From Methanobacteriaceae archaeon (GTDB lineage: Archaea > Methanobacteriota > Methanobacteria > Methanobacteriales > Methanobacteriaceae): DNA of 7,377 nt. Numbering within the stretch: position 1 is the stretch's first letter; the number at the start of each line of letters is the position of its first letter. The notes under the pieces were generated by a model. The model saw nothing but the letters and a program-made list of their open reading frames with translations, was not told the origin of the DNA and made no database searches. This document shows positions 1-6,614 of the stretch, piece by piece. Made by a program: the position numbers and the translations under genes. The DNA lies in NCBI GenBank assembly GCA_030681145.1, contig JAUXXK010000368.1, positions 1-7,377 of the forward strand, in the 5' to 3' direction.

Positions 1-514
1 ATAAAAAGAAAAAATCACGGTAGGCATTAAAGTCTTGTGGATACATGATCTTAATTTTATAATAAAGAGTATAAACTATAAACCCAACCAGCATAGCCCC
101 TACTATACCATAAATCAATAAAGAAACGAAACGGAATACAAATAATACAGAAGCAATCAAGAAAACACCAGATGCGATCTGTAGTTTTAGGACATTATCC
201 TCTTTTTCCTTAGAATCAAAATTGATATTTTTAATTATAATGGGTCCATCATCAATAGAAGGGTCCTCTTCGAAATCCTGAGAATTATCTTTTCTGGAAG
301 ATTTTTGATCAACTTTAGAAGTTATATCTGAAATTTTATCAGAAATTTGTTCAGTGTCTATCTTTTGGACTGTTTCTTTAATTTTTTCTGGTCCAGTTCT
401 TTTAATATCCATTTTTCTTATAGTACTGGGTAATCTAATGATTCCAATAACGATAGACCCCATATAAGAAAAAAGGGTAAGTATTATGTCTCCAAATTTG
501 GAAAAAATCTTCAT
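1..514 (-). CDS. Uncharacterised membrane protein, pilin-operon partner (partial; 3' end off the left edge)
   Basis: An open frame from an ATG at 514-512 runs without a stop to the window edge, giving at least 171 residues. The start is supported by GAGTGAT, complementary to the 16S 3' end, 4-5 nt before the ATG. A hydrophobic segment lies at about residues 7-28. A polar, charged linker follows at about 30-107, part of which (about 43-70) has regularly spaced Ile/Val as in an amphipathic or coiled-coil helix, then an acidic patch near 80-89. Two closely spaced membrane segments lie at about 108-151. The visible sequence ends in a soluble stretch with YPQDFNAYRDFF. It begins 28 bp after the pilin stop on the same strand, so the two are probably co-transcribed. 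I do not recognise the family with confidence; the archaeal DUF2101 membrane proteins are a possibility that I cannot confirm. A role in pilus anchoring or assembly is inference from context only. Confidence 0.8.
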   Translation of the reverse strand, partial: MKIFSKFGDIILTLFSYMGSIVIGIIRLPSTIRKMDIKRTGPEKIKETVQKIDTEQISDKISDITSKVDQKSSRKDNSQDFEEDPSIDDGPIIIKNINFDSKEKEDNVLKLQIASGVFLIASVLFVFRFVSLLIYGIVGAMLVGFIVYTLYYKIKIMYPQDFNAYRDFFFL

Positions 515-530
515 AAAAATCACTCAAAAA
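515..530 (-). promoter_or_regulatory. Ribosome binding site of the pilin-operon partner gene
   Basis: On the minus strand the bases before the ATG at 514 read GAGTGATTTTT. GTGAT matches the end of the AGGAGGTGAT Shine-Dalgarno consensus at suitable spacing. It fixes the start of the downstream gene and fits an internal operon gene, in contrast to the pilin gene, which lacks a Shine-Dalgarno. Confidence 0.55.
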
Positions 531-542
531 AATAAATAAAGT

Positions 543-974
543 TTATCCTATCACTACAGAAATAAATTTTGTTGAAAGTGGCCAGGTCACTGTAGCGTTG
601 TGCCATCCACTATTAACTGCTGTAGTATTATTGGCAAAATTAAATTGAGTAGACGAACTAATAGAACCCGTGGTCCCATTAGAATACACTAAATTCATTT
701 TAACAACACCGTTGGCAAAAGTTATATTAGTATTCTGAGGAATGTAAAAACTAACAGTTCTTTTTGCACCAGGCCCATTAGCATATACAACATCTGCTGC
801 ATTAGCTAGAGTATCAGTAGCTACTTTAGCATCAGAAGCTTGTGAAACATCATTACTAGCATCAATGGAACTACTTATTAACGGAATAGTTACAATACTC
901 AAAACTAGCAATAACACTAGTATAACCAGCAAATATTCAACTGAAACTTGACCTCTTTTATCCATACCTTTCAT
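543..974 (-). CDS. Class III signal peptide pilin (type IV-like pilin precursor)
   Basis: This 143-residue precursor has a short charged leader (MKGMDKRG), then QVSVEYLL at 9-16 and a hydrophobic helix to about residue 36. That is the archaeal class III signal pattern G|QxSxExxx, cut after G8 by an EppA-type peptidase to leave a mature pilin of about 135 residues starting at Q9. The conserved Glu, used in pilus subunit packing, is E13. The C-terminal domain is Ser/Thr/Asn-rich, looks beta-rich, and carries five N-X-T sequons (N83, N99, N115, N116, N126), so a surface glycoprotein is likely. The peptidase gene lies just upstream on the same strand and an AglB-like oligosaccharyltransferase lies beyond it. 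The first ATG (974) fits leaderless initiation. A second ATG at 965 would give a 5-residue leader (MDKRG). The specific function (adhesion, surface attachment) is not visible in the sequence. Confidence 0.88.
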   Translation of the reverse strand: MKGMDKRGQVSVEYLLVILVLLLVLSIVTIPLISSSIDASNDVSQASDAKVATDTLANAADVVYANGPGAKRTVSFYIPQNTNITFANGVVKMNLVYSNGTTGSISSSTQFNFANNTTAVNSGWHNATVTWPLSTKFISVVIG

Positions 975-996
975 TATATATAATTTATTCTAAACA

Positions 997-1012
997 TATA
1001 TATTAAGTTTTT
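997..1012 (-). promoter_or_regulatory. Probable pilin promoter (BRE plus TATA box), leaderless
   Basis: On the minus strand AAAAAC (1012-1007, BRE-like) is followed directly by TTAATATATA (1006-997), close to the archaeal box A. The first base of the pilin ATG is 23 bp past the TATA element, about where transcription should begin. No Shine-Dalgarno is visible before the ATG. A leaderless mRNA is therefore the simplest reading, although the region is so AT-rich that chance matches are possible. Confidence 0.5.
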
Positions 1013-1064
1013 CTATTAATCCCGTATTTTATCATTTACATCAGATATTTCAGTGCCCATTTAT

Positions 1065-1094
1065 TCATTTGATATCTTAAATGATACATATCAT
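1065..1094. promoter_or_regulatory. Overlapping dyads upstream of the pilin promoter
   Basis: TCATTT and AAATGA (1065-1070 and 1079-1084) form an inverted repeat across an 8-bp spacer. Overlapping it, ATGATA-CA-TATCAT (1081-1094) is a second dyad with 6-bp arms. They sit about 60-95 bp upstream of the pilin TATA box, where an activator or repressor could bind. Short AT-rich dyads occur by chance, so the regulatory role is a guess. Confidence 0.25.
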
Positions 1095-1122
1095 AGAGTT
1101 TAGGATTAATTAGAGCAGTATT

Positions 1123-1135
1123 AAAAATAAAAAAA
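1123..1135 (-). terminator. T-tract terminator of the prepilin peptidase gene
   Basis: Starting 14 nt after the peptidase stop codon, the transcript would read U7-A-U5 (A-runs at 1129-1135 and 1123-1127 on the plus strand). Archaeal RNA polymerase terminates at such U-rich tracts without needing a hairpin. This would separate the peptidase transcript from the pilin transcript. Confidence 0.5.
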
Positions 1136-1149
1136 TAGAGAATAAAATC

Positions 1150-2304
1150 TTACAACATCAAATCAATAATCCGGAAAAATATGTAAGCAAGATCCCCAAT
1201 AAACAGCGATATTAAAAGGCCAATAAAGATTGATGGGGCAAATGGAACACCTCTTTTTACCCGGATATTATTTTCAAGCTTATTATCAGCAACTAATTCT
1301 TTAAATAACGTTAAATCTTTATCAGTGAGTCCTGCTGCAAGAGTACCTGCTAAAAGTTTGCCTTTGGGAGTATTAATAATGGACAAGTCGCCAGATTTTG
1401 CTGCTAGTTTAAATTTGGTTAAAAAGCTTTCCTTGTCGAAATAAATCTTTTTTTCTTTCTCATACAAGCCATATGCAAGAATCATGCCTTCTTTAAGTTC
1501 ATCAACTTTTAAATCATCCTGAAGGGCTTCTCTATTAACTGAGGTAAGTAATTTTCTTATTATGCCAATGATGGTAATGGTTATAAATAAAGTTATTATT
1601 CCAAAAATTGTTATTTGAAAACTTTGATAAAGAGCATAAACGGTTATAATTGAAACTAGAACAGCTTTAACTCGGTTGGGAATCTTGGATATTATCAAAA
1701 CCAGAACATAAATTATTATTAATGACAATATTAAAATTTGTAACTCAAAAAATTGTGTTATGAAAAAAGTCATGGTTACGGCAGAAGTAATAACCAATGC
1801 CAGGAGAAAATTGTGTTGATAGTCCTTTAATGGTTTTAATAATTCACCCTGAAGATGTTTTTTTTCTTCAATAACAATATATACAACAAATATTAGTAAA
1901 AATGGAAGTATGGATAGTATACTATTGATGATTAAGGTAAATGGGAAGGGATATGATGATAATATAGGGAAGGGTATGTTTAATATAGAATAATTAATTA
2001 ATAATGGATTTAATGGTAGAAGAGCTGCTAAAGCAGTGAATAATTTAACATCACCACCAGCCCAGGCCCCTAATTTCCAGAATATATATCCCAGTACAAA
2101 TATTGTAGCGGTAAATATCAGTGTATAAACCAGAATCATTAAATTACCAGTTATAAAACTATTAATACCATTTAAAACTATTCCCACCCCAATTAACGGA
2201 AAAGTTAATTTGTTAGGGATTATTCCCCTTTTTAGATCACTGTATGAAGCATAAAGACAGGCTATTATTGCTATAAAAGTACAAATCACTGGAATCGTTA
2301 TCAT
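1150..2304 (-). CDS. eppA: Prepilin peptidase, A24 family (EppA-like)
   Basis: This is a 384-residue polytopic membrane aspartyl protease that should cut class III signals of archaeal pilins on the cytoplasmic side of the membrane. The two catalytic aspartates are visible: D23 in YSDLKRGIIPN, just after TM1, and D85 in AGGDVKLF, the GxGD-type motif (here GGD). The first ~145 residues form the A24 core. Further membrane segments span about 164-250, a soluble stretch covers 250-350, and a final segment begins at RGVPFAPSIFIG (351-362). This long C-terminal half fits the archaeal pilin peptidases (EppA type) rather than the shorter archaellin peptidase FlaK. The start ATG is supported by GTGAT 3 nt upstream. 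The likely substrate, a QxSxE pilin, is the next gene downstream, separated by a T-tract and 175 bp. It is divergent from aglB. The family call is confident; the exact symbol is by analogy with Methanococcus maripaludis. Confidence 0.88.
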   Translation of the reverse strand: MITIPVICTFIAIIACLYASYSDLKRGIIPNKLTFPLIGVGIVLNGINSFITGNLMILVYTLIFTATIFVLGYIFWKLGAWAGGDVKLFTALAALLPLNPLLINYSILNIPFPILSSYPFPFTLIINSILSILPFLLIFVVYIVIEEKKHLQGELLKPLKDYQHNFLLALVITSAVTMTFFITQFFELQILILSLIIIYVLVLIISKIPNRVKAVLVSIITVYALYQSFQITIFGIITLFITITIIGIIRKLLTSVNREALQDDLKVDELKEGMILAYGLYEKEKKIYFDKESFLTKFKLAAKSGDLSIINTPKGKLLAGTLAAGLTDKDLTLFKELVADNKLENNIRVKRGVPFAPSIFIGLLISLFIGDLAYIFFRIIDLML

Positions 2305-2454
2305 AACATCACTTTTTTATAAAAATCTTTTTAAAATAATATTAAAAACTTGATATTTAATGGTATGTTTTATTAAAATAAAAATGAGGATATATAATCT
2401 AAATTAGATATCATGTATAATAATATTATATTCAACAATATTTAAGGTAATTAA
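2305..2454. promoter_or_regulatory. Divergent intergenic region between the peptidase and aglB genes
   Basis: These 150 bp separate two divergent genes and must hold both promoters. For aglB, TATATAAT at 2391-2398 is a good box A, giving a leader of about 35 nt that carries the Shine-Dalgarno AAGGT (2444-2448, 6 nt before the ATG). An alternative TATA lies in the AT stretch at 2415-2431. For the peptidase, TTAAATAT (about 2353-2360, minus strand) is a weaker candidate, with GTGAT before the ATG. The dyad ATCTAA-A-TTAGAT (2397-2409) overlaps the downstream edge of the aglB TATA box and could be an operator. All of these are read by eye in AT-rich DNA. Confidence 0.4.
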
Positions 2455-4869
2455 ATGAAGTTCACAGGCCAAAATTCAAAAAAATTATTCCTTGCCATGA
2501 TTATCATCCTTTTAGTAGGTATTTCTATTCGATACGGATCCATAGACTTGGCCGGGGTTTCAATAGAAGAGAAAGATTATTATAAAGATACCAGTGGCCA
2601 AAATTACATGTACGATATGGATTCCTACTACAATTATCGCCTATCACGAAATTTATTGGAAAATGGGCATATTTATGAATCAATTAAATATAATCAAACA
2701 TGGGATACGCTATCTTATTACCCCCCAGGAGTTCCATTTGACTATCCTCCACTGATATCATATATTTCAGTTTTATTTTATAATATTATAAATTTTTTCC
2801 ATCCTGTAGAACTTATAAGTGTCTGTTACTGGATTCCAATGTTTATAGGGCCTTTGGCCGGGATTATATTATTGTTATTTGTTTATAGAATTAGAAGTGA
2901 TTCTCAAGGAATATGGGGAGGTATGGCTGGTGGTTTGCTCCTAGTAACATCCCCATTTTATTTTATGAGAACAGTTCCAGGTTTTTTTGATACAGATATG
3001 TTTATTATTCTATTTTCACTACTTACCTCTTGGTTATTATGGGAATCTCTAAAAAGTTCAAAAACATCCCAACAGATATTATTTATTATAATGGCATCAA
3101 TCTCCATTTTACTATTCTCCTTAGCTTGGACAGGATGGCAGCTATTTTATTTTATTATTTTGATTTCTGGAGTGATTTTTTTTATTGCAGGTCGCATAAA
3201 TGGTTATTTTACTATTAATAATAAAAATAATGAAATAAAAAGAGATCCTGCTATAAATAAATTTGATTTTAGAATTATATATTTAATTATTGGTTTTTTA
3301 GTACTCTCTATGATTCTTATTATAACTTTAAACCACACTAATAATCTATTTAAAATTATTAACGGACCTTTAACGGCACTGAAGTTAGGTTCTAATCAGA
3401 TATGGGGATCTTGGCCAGATGTATATAATTCTATAACTGAATTACAATCCCCGAGTATTTTAGATATAATTATTGGAATAGGGCCATTTTTACTTATATT
3501 AGGTTTTATTGGGTCATTAATTACTGCTCGAAATCTTTTTAAAAAAGCACAATCCGATGATTTAAAATCATTAGATAATGGTGTTGGTTGGGATTATGGT
3601 GTCCATAAACCTCATGATAATAAACATTCACTTCCATTAGCACCAATGAAATTTTTAAATATTTTAATTCTTATATGGGTTTTAACAGCAATTATAACAC
3701 TTAATAAAGGAATTCGATTTGAATTGCTATTGATTGGCCCTTTAAGTATTTTAGCAGGTCTTTTATTTAGTAGTTGGCCAGAATATTTAGATAAATTAGT
3801 TTCCAAAAGTAAATTTAATAAGTTTCTACCTGAAAAAAAATACCTCAATAAAACTGGCCTTAAAATGGTTTTATTAAATTTATTTTTTCTTATTCTAATC
3901 ATTTCACCATCTTTAATTATAGTTGAATCCGGTGCCCATAGTTTAATACCTCGGGCTAATGATGATTTTTGGGATTCTGCGTTATGGATTAAAGATAATA
4001 CTTCACAAGACACTGTGATTATTACTGATTGGATTCATGGTCACTTTTTTGCAGCAATTGCACAAAGACCAGTTAATTTTGATGGACGATTAGCTTATAT
4101 TGAAACCATTCCTGATAGAAGTGAAAACTATAAAAATTCAGGTATGGATACCAGAATACCTCATGTATACCGCCATTACTGGCAGAATAAGGCACTGGTC
4201 ACATCTAATCATAGTCTTTCACAAGGGATACTGAGGATGATAAGTTCCAGTGGTGATCAGGCATACCTATCACTGGAAGATTATAATCACAATCAAAGTT
4301 TAAGTGTGAAAATTCTGGAGGATATTCTGGGCTTAAATAAAAAAGAAGCTTTAAATTTATTAATAGAAAAATATGGCGTGGATAATTTTACTGCATTAAA
4401 AATAATCAGTTTTACCTATCCTTCTAAAATAAATCCTTATATCATGACCACCTCTGATAATTATATTACTAAGGGATACTGGAATCTTTATTATGGATCA
4501 TGGGATTTTGATAAAGAGAATTCTAATGTTTATCCATATTCCTACGGGCAGATATTGGAGAACAAAAACGGATTAATTAAAACAGATGATAACACAATTA
4601 TCAACATTAAAACAAGAAATGCCACTTGGAATGGTGAAAAACCAGGATCATTAATAGTAGTAAAGGATAATGGTGTTTCGACTACAGTTATAGATGAAGA
4701 TAGTGATTTTAATATTTATTTATTGCTTAATAAATCCCAAACTGTTGTTTTAAATAAAAAATACGAAAAATCAGTGTTTGTTGATTTAATATTAAAAAAT
4801 AATGGATCTGGATATTATGAACTGGCCTATAATAAAGGAAGTTTTTACTTATGGAAAGAAAAGTTATGA
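2455..4869 (+). CDS. aglB: Archaeal oligosaccharyltransferase, STT3/AglB family, with divergent WWDXG motif
   Basis: This 804-residue protein has about 490 residues of polytopic membrane domain and a C-terminal extracytoplasmic domain. STT3/AglB enzymes move a lipid-linked glycan onto Asn of N-X-S/T sequons on the outer face of the membrane. Visible family features are D56 in the first external loop (YDMDSYYNYR, equivalent to DPYY), the DxD motif GFFDTD (D179/D181), SITE (326-329), matching the TIXE/SVSE motif with catalytic-loop E329, and R421 in NKGIRF. Methanogen STT3-like blocks follow: GILRMISSSGDQAY (591-604), KILEDILGLNKKEAL (619-633) and YYGSWDF (679-685). The signature WWDXG is replaced by DWIHG at 525-529, so the Asp that contacts the sequon hydroxyl is Ile here. 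The start is supported by AAGGT. It lies next to a pilin and its peptidase, suggesting pilin glycosylation (inference). It may be a divergent paralogue rather than the housekeeping AglB. Confidence 0.85.
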   Translation: MKFTGQNSKKLFLAMIIILLVGISIRYGSIDLAGVSIEEKDYYKDTSGQNYMYDMDSYYNYRLSRNLLENGHIYESIKYNQTWDTLSYYPPGVPFDYPPLISYISVLFYNIINFFHPVELISVCYWIPMFIGPLAGIILLLFVYRIRSDSQGIWGGMAGGLLLVTSPFYFMRTVPGFFDTDMFIILFSLLTSWLLWESLKSSKTSQQILFIIMASISILLFSLAWTGWQLFYFIILISGVIFFIAGRINGYFTINNKNNEIKRDPAINKFDFRIIYLIIGFLVLSMILIITLNHTNNLFKIINGPLTALKLGSNQIWGSWPDVYNSITELQSPSILDIIIGIGPFLLILGFIGSLITARNLFKKAQSDDLKSLDNGVGWDYGVHKPHDNKHSLPLAPMKFLNILILIWVLTAIITLNKGIRFELLLIGPLSILAGLLFSSWPEYLDKLVSKSKFNKFLPEKKYLNKTGLKMVLLNLFFLILIISPSLIIVESGAHSLIPRANDDFWDSALWIKDNTSQDTVIITDWIHGHFFAAIAQRPVNFDGRLAYIETIPDRSENYKNSGMDTRIPHVYRHYWQNKALVTSNHSLSQGILRMISSSGDQAYLSLEDYNHNQSLSVKILEDILGLNKKEALNLLIEKYGVDNFTALKIISFTYPSKINPYIMTTSDNYITKGYWNLYYGSWDFDKENSNVYPYSYGQILENKNGLIKTDDNTIINIKTRNATWNGEKPGSLIVVKDNGVSTTVIDEDSDFNIYLLLNKSQTVVLNKKYEKSVFVDLILKNNGSGYYELAYNKGSFYLWKEKL

Positions 4870-4879
4870 GAATGAGATT

Positions 4880-4900
4880 AAAAAAAAATAATGAAAAAAA
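4880..4900 (-). terminator. T-tract terminator of pyrG
   Basis: Starting 9 nt after the pyrG stop codon, the minus-strand transcript would read U7 (A-run 4894-4900) and then U9 (A-run 4880-4888). This is a strong archaeal U-tract terminator. It fills the 40-bp gap between the convergent stops of aglB and pyrG. Confidence 0.65.
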
Positions 4901-4917
4901 TTATTTAATTTATTTTA
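4900..4917 (+). terminator. Weak T-rich terminator of aglB
   Basis: About 30 nt past the aglB stop the plus strand becomes T-rich (ATTATTTAATTTATTTT) and runs into the last codons of the convergent pyrG. There is no long uninterrupted T-run and no convincing hairpin, so aglB transcripts may read some way into antisense of pyrG. Confidence 0.3.
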
Positions 4918-6514
4918 AATTATCAACCGTGGCCTGAACAAAAGATACAAAAATTGGATGGGCTCGGTTTGGCCTTGACTTAAATTCTGGGTGGAATTGG
5001 CATCCTAAGAACCACGGATGATCATTTAACTCTACTATCTCTACCAAAAAGTCATCGGGTGATGTTCCAGAGATTATGAGTCCTTTTTCTTCTAAAATTT
5101 CTCGGTACTCATTGTTTAGTTCAAATCTATGACGGTGACGTTCTTCTACCATCTCTTCAGCATATGCTTCCTGGGCCATGGTACCTTCTTTCAGATTACA
5201 GTCATAGGAACCCAATCGCATAGTTCCACCCATGTCTTTGATTTTTTTCTGCTCTTCCATCATATCAATAACTGGATAAGCTGTTTTCTGGTTGAATTCA
5301 GTACTGTGAGCATTATCAAATCCATGCATTCTTGCAAATTCAATCACCATACACTGCATTCCCAGGCAGATTCCAAACAATGGGACATTATTTTTTATGG
5401 AGTATCGGACCGCGTCCAGTTTTCCAGAGATTCCCCTCTCACCAAATCCACCAGGAATGAGAATGGAATCAAGATTCTTTAACTTCTCAGTATTTATTGA
5501 GTCTTCAGCACTAATATATTCAATTTCTACTTTAGCACCTACATGGGCCGCTGCATGTTTTAAAGATTCTCTTATACTGATATAGGAGTCTTCCAGTTCC
5601 ACATATTTACCAATAATTCCCACTGTGATTGTTGGTTCTGCTTTTTTAAGGGACTCTACAATAGTTTTCCATTCAGAAAGATCGTGTGAATCTTCTTCCA
5701 CACCCAATTTAATCCGTTTAATAATGTATTTACCTACGTTTTCCCGATCTAAAACTAAAGGTACCTCGTAGATAGATGATACATCAGGACAATTTATAAC
5801 TGCGTGAGGTTCTACATCACAAAAATGTGCTATTTTCTTTTTTAAAGGAGCATCAATAGGCATTTCACTTCGGCAAATTATCATATCTGGATTAATACCA
5901 GTACTGCGAAGTTCTTTGGTGCTGTGCTGAGTTGGTTTAGTCTTGAATTCACCAGCGGCCTTTAAATAAGGCACATAAGTTACGTGAACAAACATAACAT
6001 TATCATGGCCTTCTTCATTTCTTAGTTGCCTTAAAGCTTCTAAAAATGGTTGACTCTCAATATCTCCCACAGTTCCTCCAACTTCCACCAGAACCACATC
6101 AGCCTGGGTTTTGTTGGCCATTTTTCGAACCATTTGTTTTATTTCATCGGTGATATGAGGGATAATCTGAACACAAGACCCCAAATAGGACCCCTTACGT
6201 TCTTTGGTTATAACAGACATGTATACTTTACCTGTTGTTATATTAGATTCACCTGAAAGATTCACATCCAAAAATCTTTCGTAGTGTCCCAGATCCAAAT
6301 CTGTTTCCATACCATCACGGGTGACAAATACTTCACCATGCTGATAAGGATTTAATGTCCCCGAATCCCAGTTTAGATAAGGATCAATTTTAATGGCAGT
6401 TACTTCAAGACCATAAGATCTTAAAATTCTTCCAATGGAAGCTGCAGTTATTCCTTTACCAATAGAACTCACAACTCCCCCAGTTACAAATATATATTTA
6501 GCCAGACCAACCAA
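4910..6514 (-). CDS. pyrG: CTP synthase (glutamine-hydrolysing)
   Basis: PyrG catalyses the last step of de novo CTP synthesis in the cytoplasm: UTP + ATP + glutamine gives CTP. At 534 residues it has the normal two-domain length. The N-terminal synthetase domain shows TGGVVSSIGKGITAAS (11-26, ATP-binding loop), IKIDPYLNWDSGTLNPYQHGE begun at 41, D72 and E144 (metal ligands, by homology to E. coli D72/E140) and KTKPTQHS (191-198). The class I glutamine amidotransferase domain shows PGGFGERG (354-361), the nucleophile C383 in GICLGMQ, and H508/E510 in FHPEFK, completing the Cys-His-Glu triad. No ATG exists before the conserved KYIFVTGG. An in-frame TAG lies two codons before the TTG used for these coordinates. 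Because AGGAG abuts that TTG, a CTG at 6505-6503, giving MAKYIFVTGG, is an alternative start. The gene is apparently monocistronic and intact. Confidence 0.97.
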   Translation of the reverse strand: MVGLAKYIFVTGGVVSSIGKGITAASIGRILRSYGLEVTAIKIDPYLNWDSGTLNPYQHGEVFVTRDGMETDLDLGHYERFLDVNLSGESNITTGKVYMSVITKERKGSYLGSCVQIIPHITDEIKQMVRKMANKTQADVVLVEVGGTVGDIESQPFLEALRQLRNEEGHDNVMFVHVTYVPYLKAAGEFKTKPTQHSTKELRSTGINPDMIICRSEMPIDAPLKKKIAHFCDVEPHAVINCPDVSSIYEVPLVLDRENVGKYIIKRIKLGVEEDSHDLSEWKTIVESLKKAEPTITVGIIGKYVELEDSYISIRESLKHAAAHVGAKVEIEYISAEDSINTEKLKNLDSILIPGGFGERGISGKLDAVRYSIKNNVPLFGICLGMQCMVIEFARMHGFDNAHSTEFNQKTAYPVIDMMEEQKKIKDMGGTMRLGSYDCNLKEGTMAQEAYAEEMVEERHRHRFELNNEYREILEEKGLIISGTSPDDFLVEIVELNDHPWFLGCQFHPEFKSRPNRAHPIFVSFVQATVDNLK

Positions 6515-6519
6515 CTCCT
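6515..6519 (-). promoter_or_regulatory. pyrG Shine-Dalgarno that bears on the start choice
   Basis: AGGAG on the minus strand touches the TTG at 6514-6512 with no spacer. An in-frame CTG at 6505-6503 lies 9 nt away, a normal distance, and would start the protein at MAKYIFV. Either way pyrG uses a non-ATG start. If TTG is right, the spacing is abnormal. Confidence 0.6.
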
Positions 6520-6556
6520 ATATTTACGATTAAAATAGTTATTATCAAAATTAATT

Positions 6557-6575
6557 TTTCACATTAACTGTGAAA
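6557..6575. promoter_or_regulatory. 19-bp dyad TTTCACA-N5-TGTGAAA in the pyrG 5' region
   Basis: Perfect 7-bp arms (6557-6563 and 6569-6575) flank TTAAC. The dyad is centred about 52 bp before the TTG start. It could be an operator overlapping the promoter, or a hairpin in the mRNA leader if transcription starts near the upstream repeats. No clear TATA box fits between it and the gene. The factor involved is unknown. Confidence 0.4.
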
Positions 6576-6614
6576 TTAAATTCTAAGTTAAGAATAAATT
6601 TAATATAATCATTT

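Noticed and set aside
1065..1074. TCATTTGATA is shared by the pilin upstream region and 6609-6618 next to the pyrG repeats.
   Set aside because: A 10-base AT-rich word twice in 7.4 kb can be chance, and the flanking bases do not match.
3589..3600. WDYG at residues 379-382 of AglB resembles the missing WWDYG motif.
   Set aside because: It lies in a loop between two membrane segments, before the soluble domain, without the usual context. The DWIHG site aligns through Gly and RPV instead, so this is probably coincidence.
3612..4013. A 133-codon open frame antisense to aglB.
   Set aside because: It lies entirely opposite a conserved gene, has no plausible start signals and no recognisable motif; it arises from AT-rich coding sequence.
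5129..5585. Plus-strand open frames opposite pyrG.
   Set aside because: They are shadows of the strongly conserved CTP synthase frame and lack ribosome-binding sites or family features.
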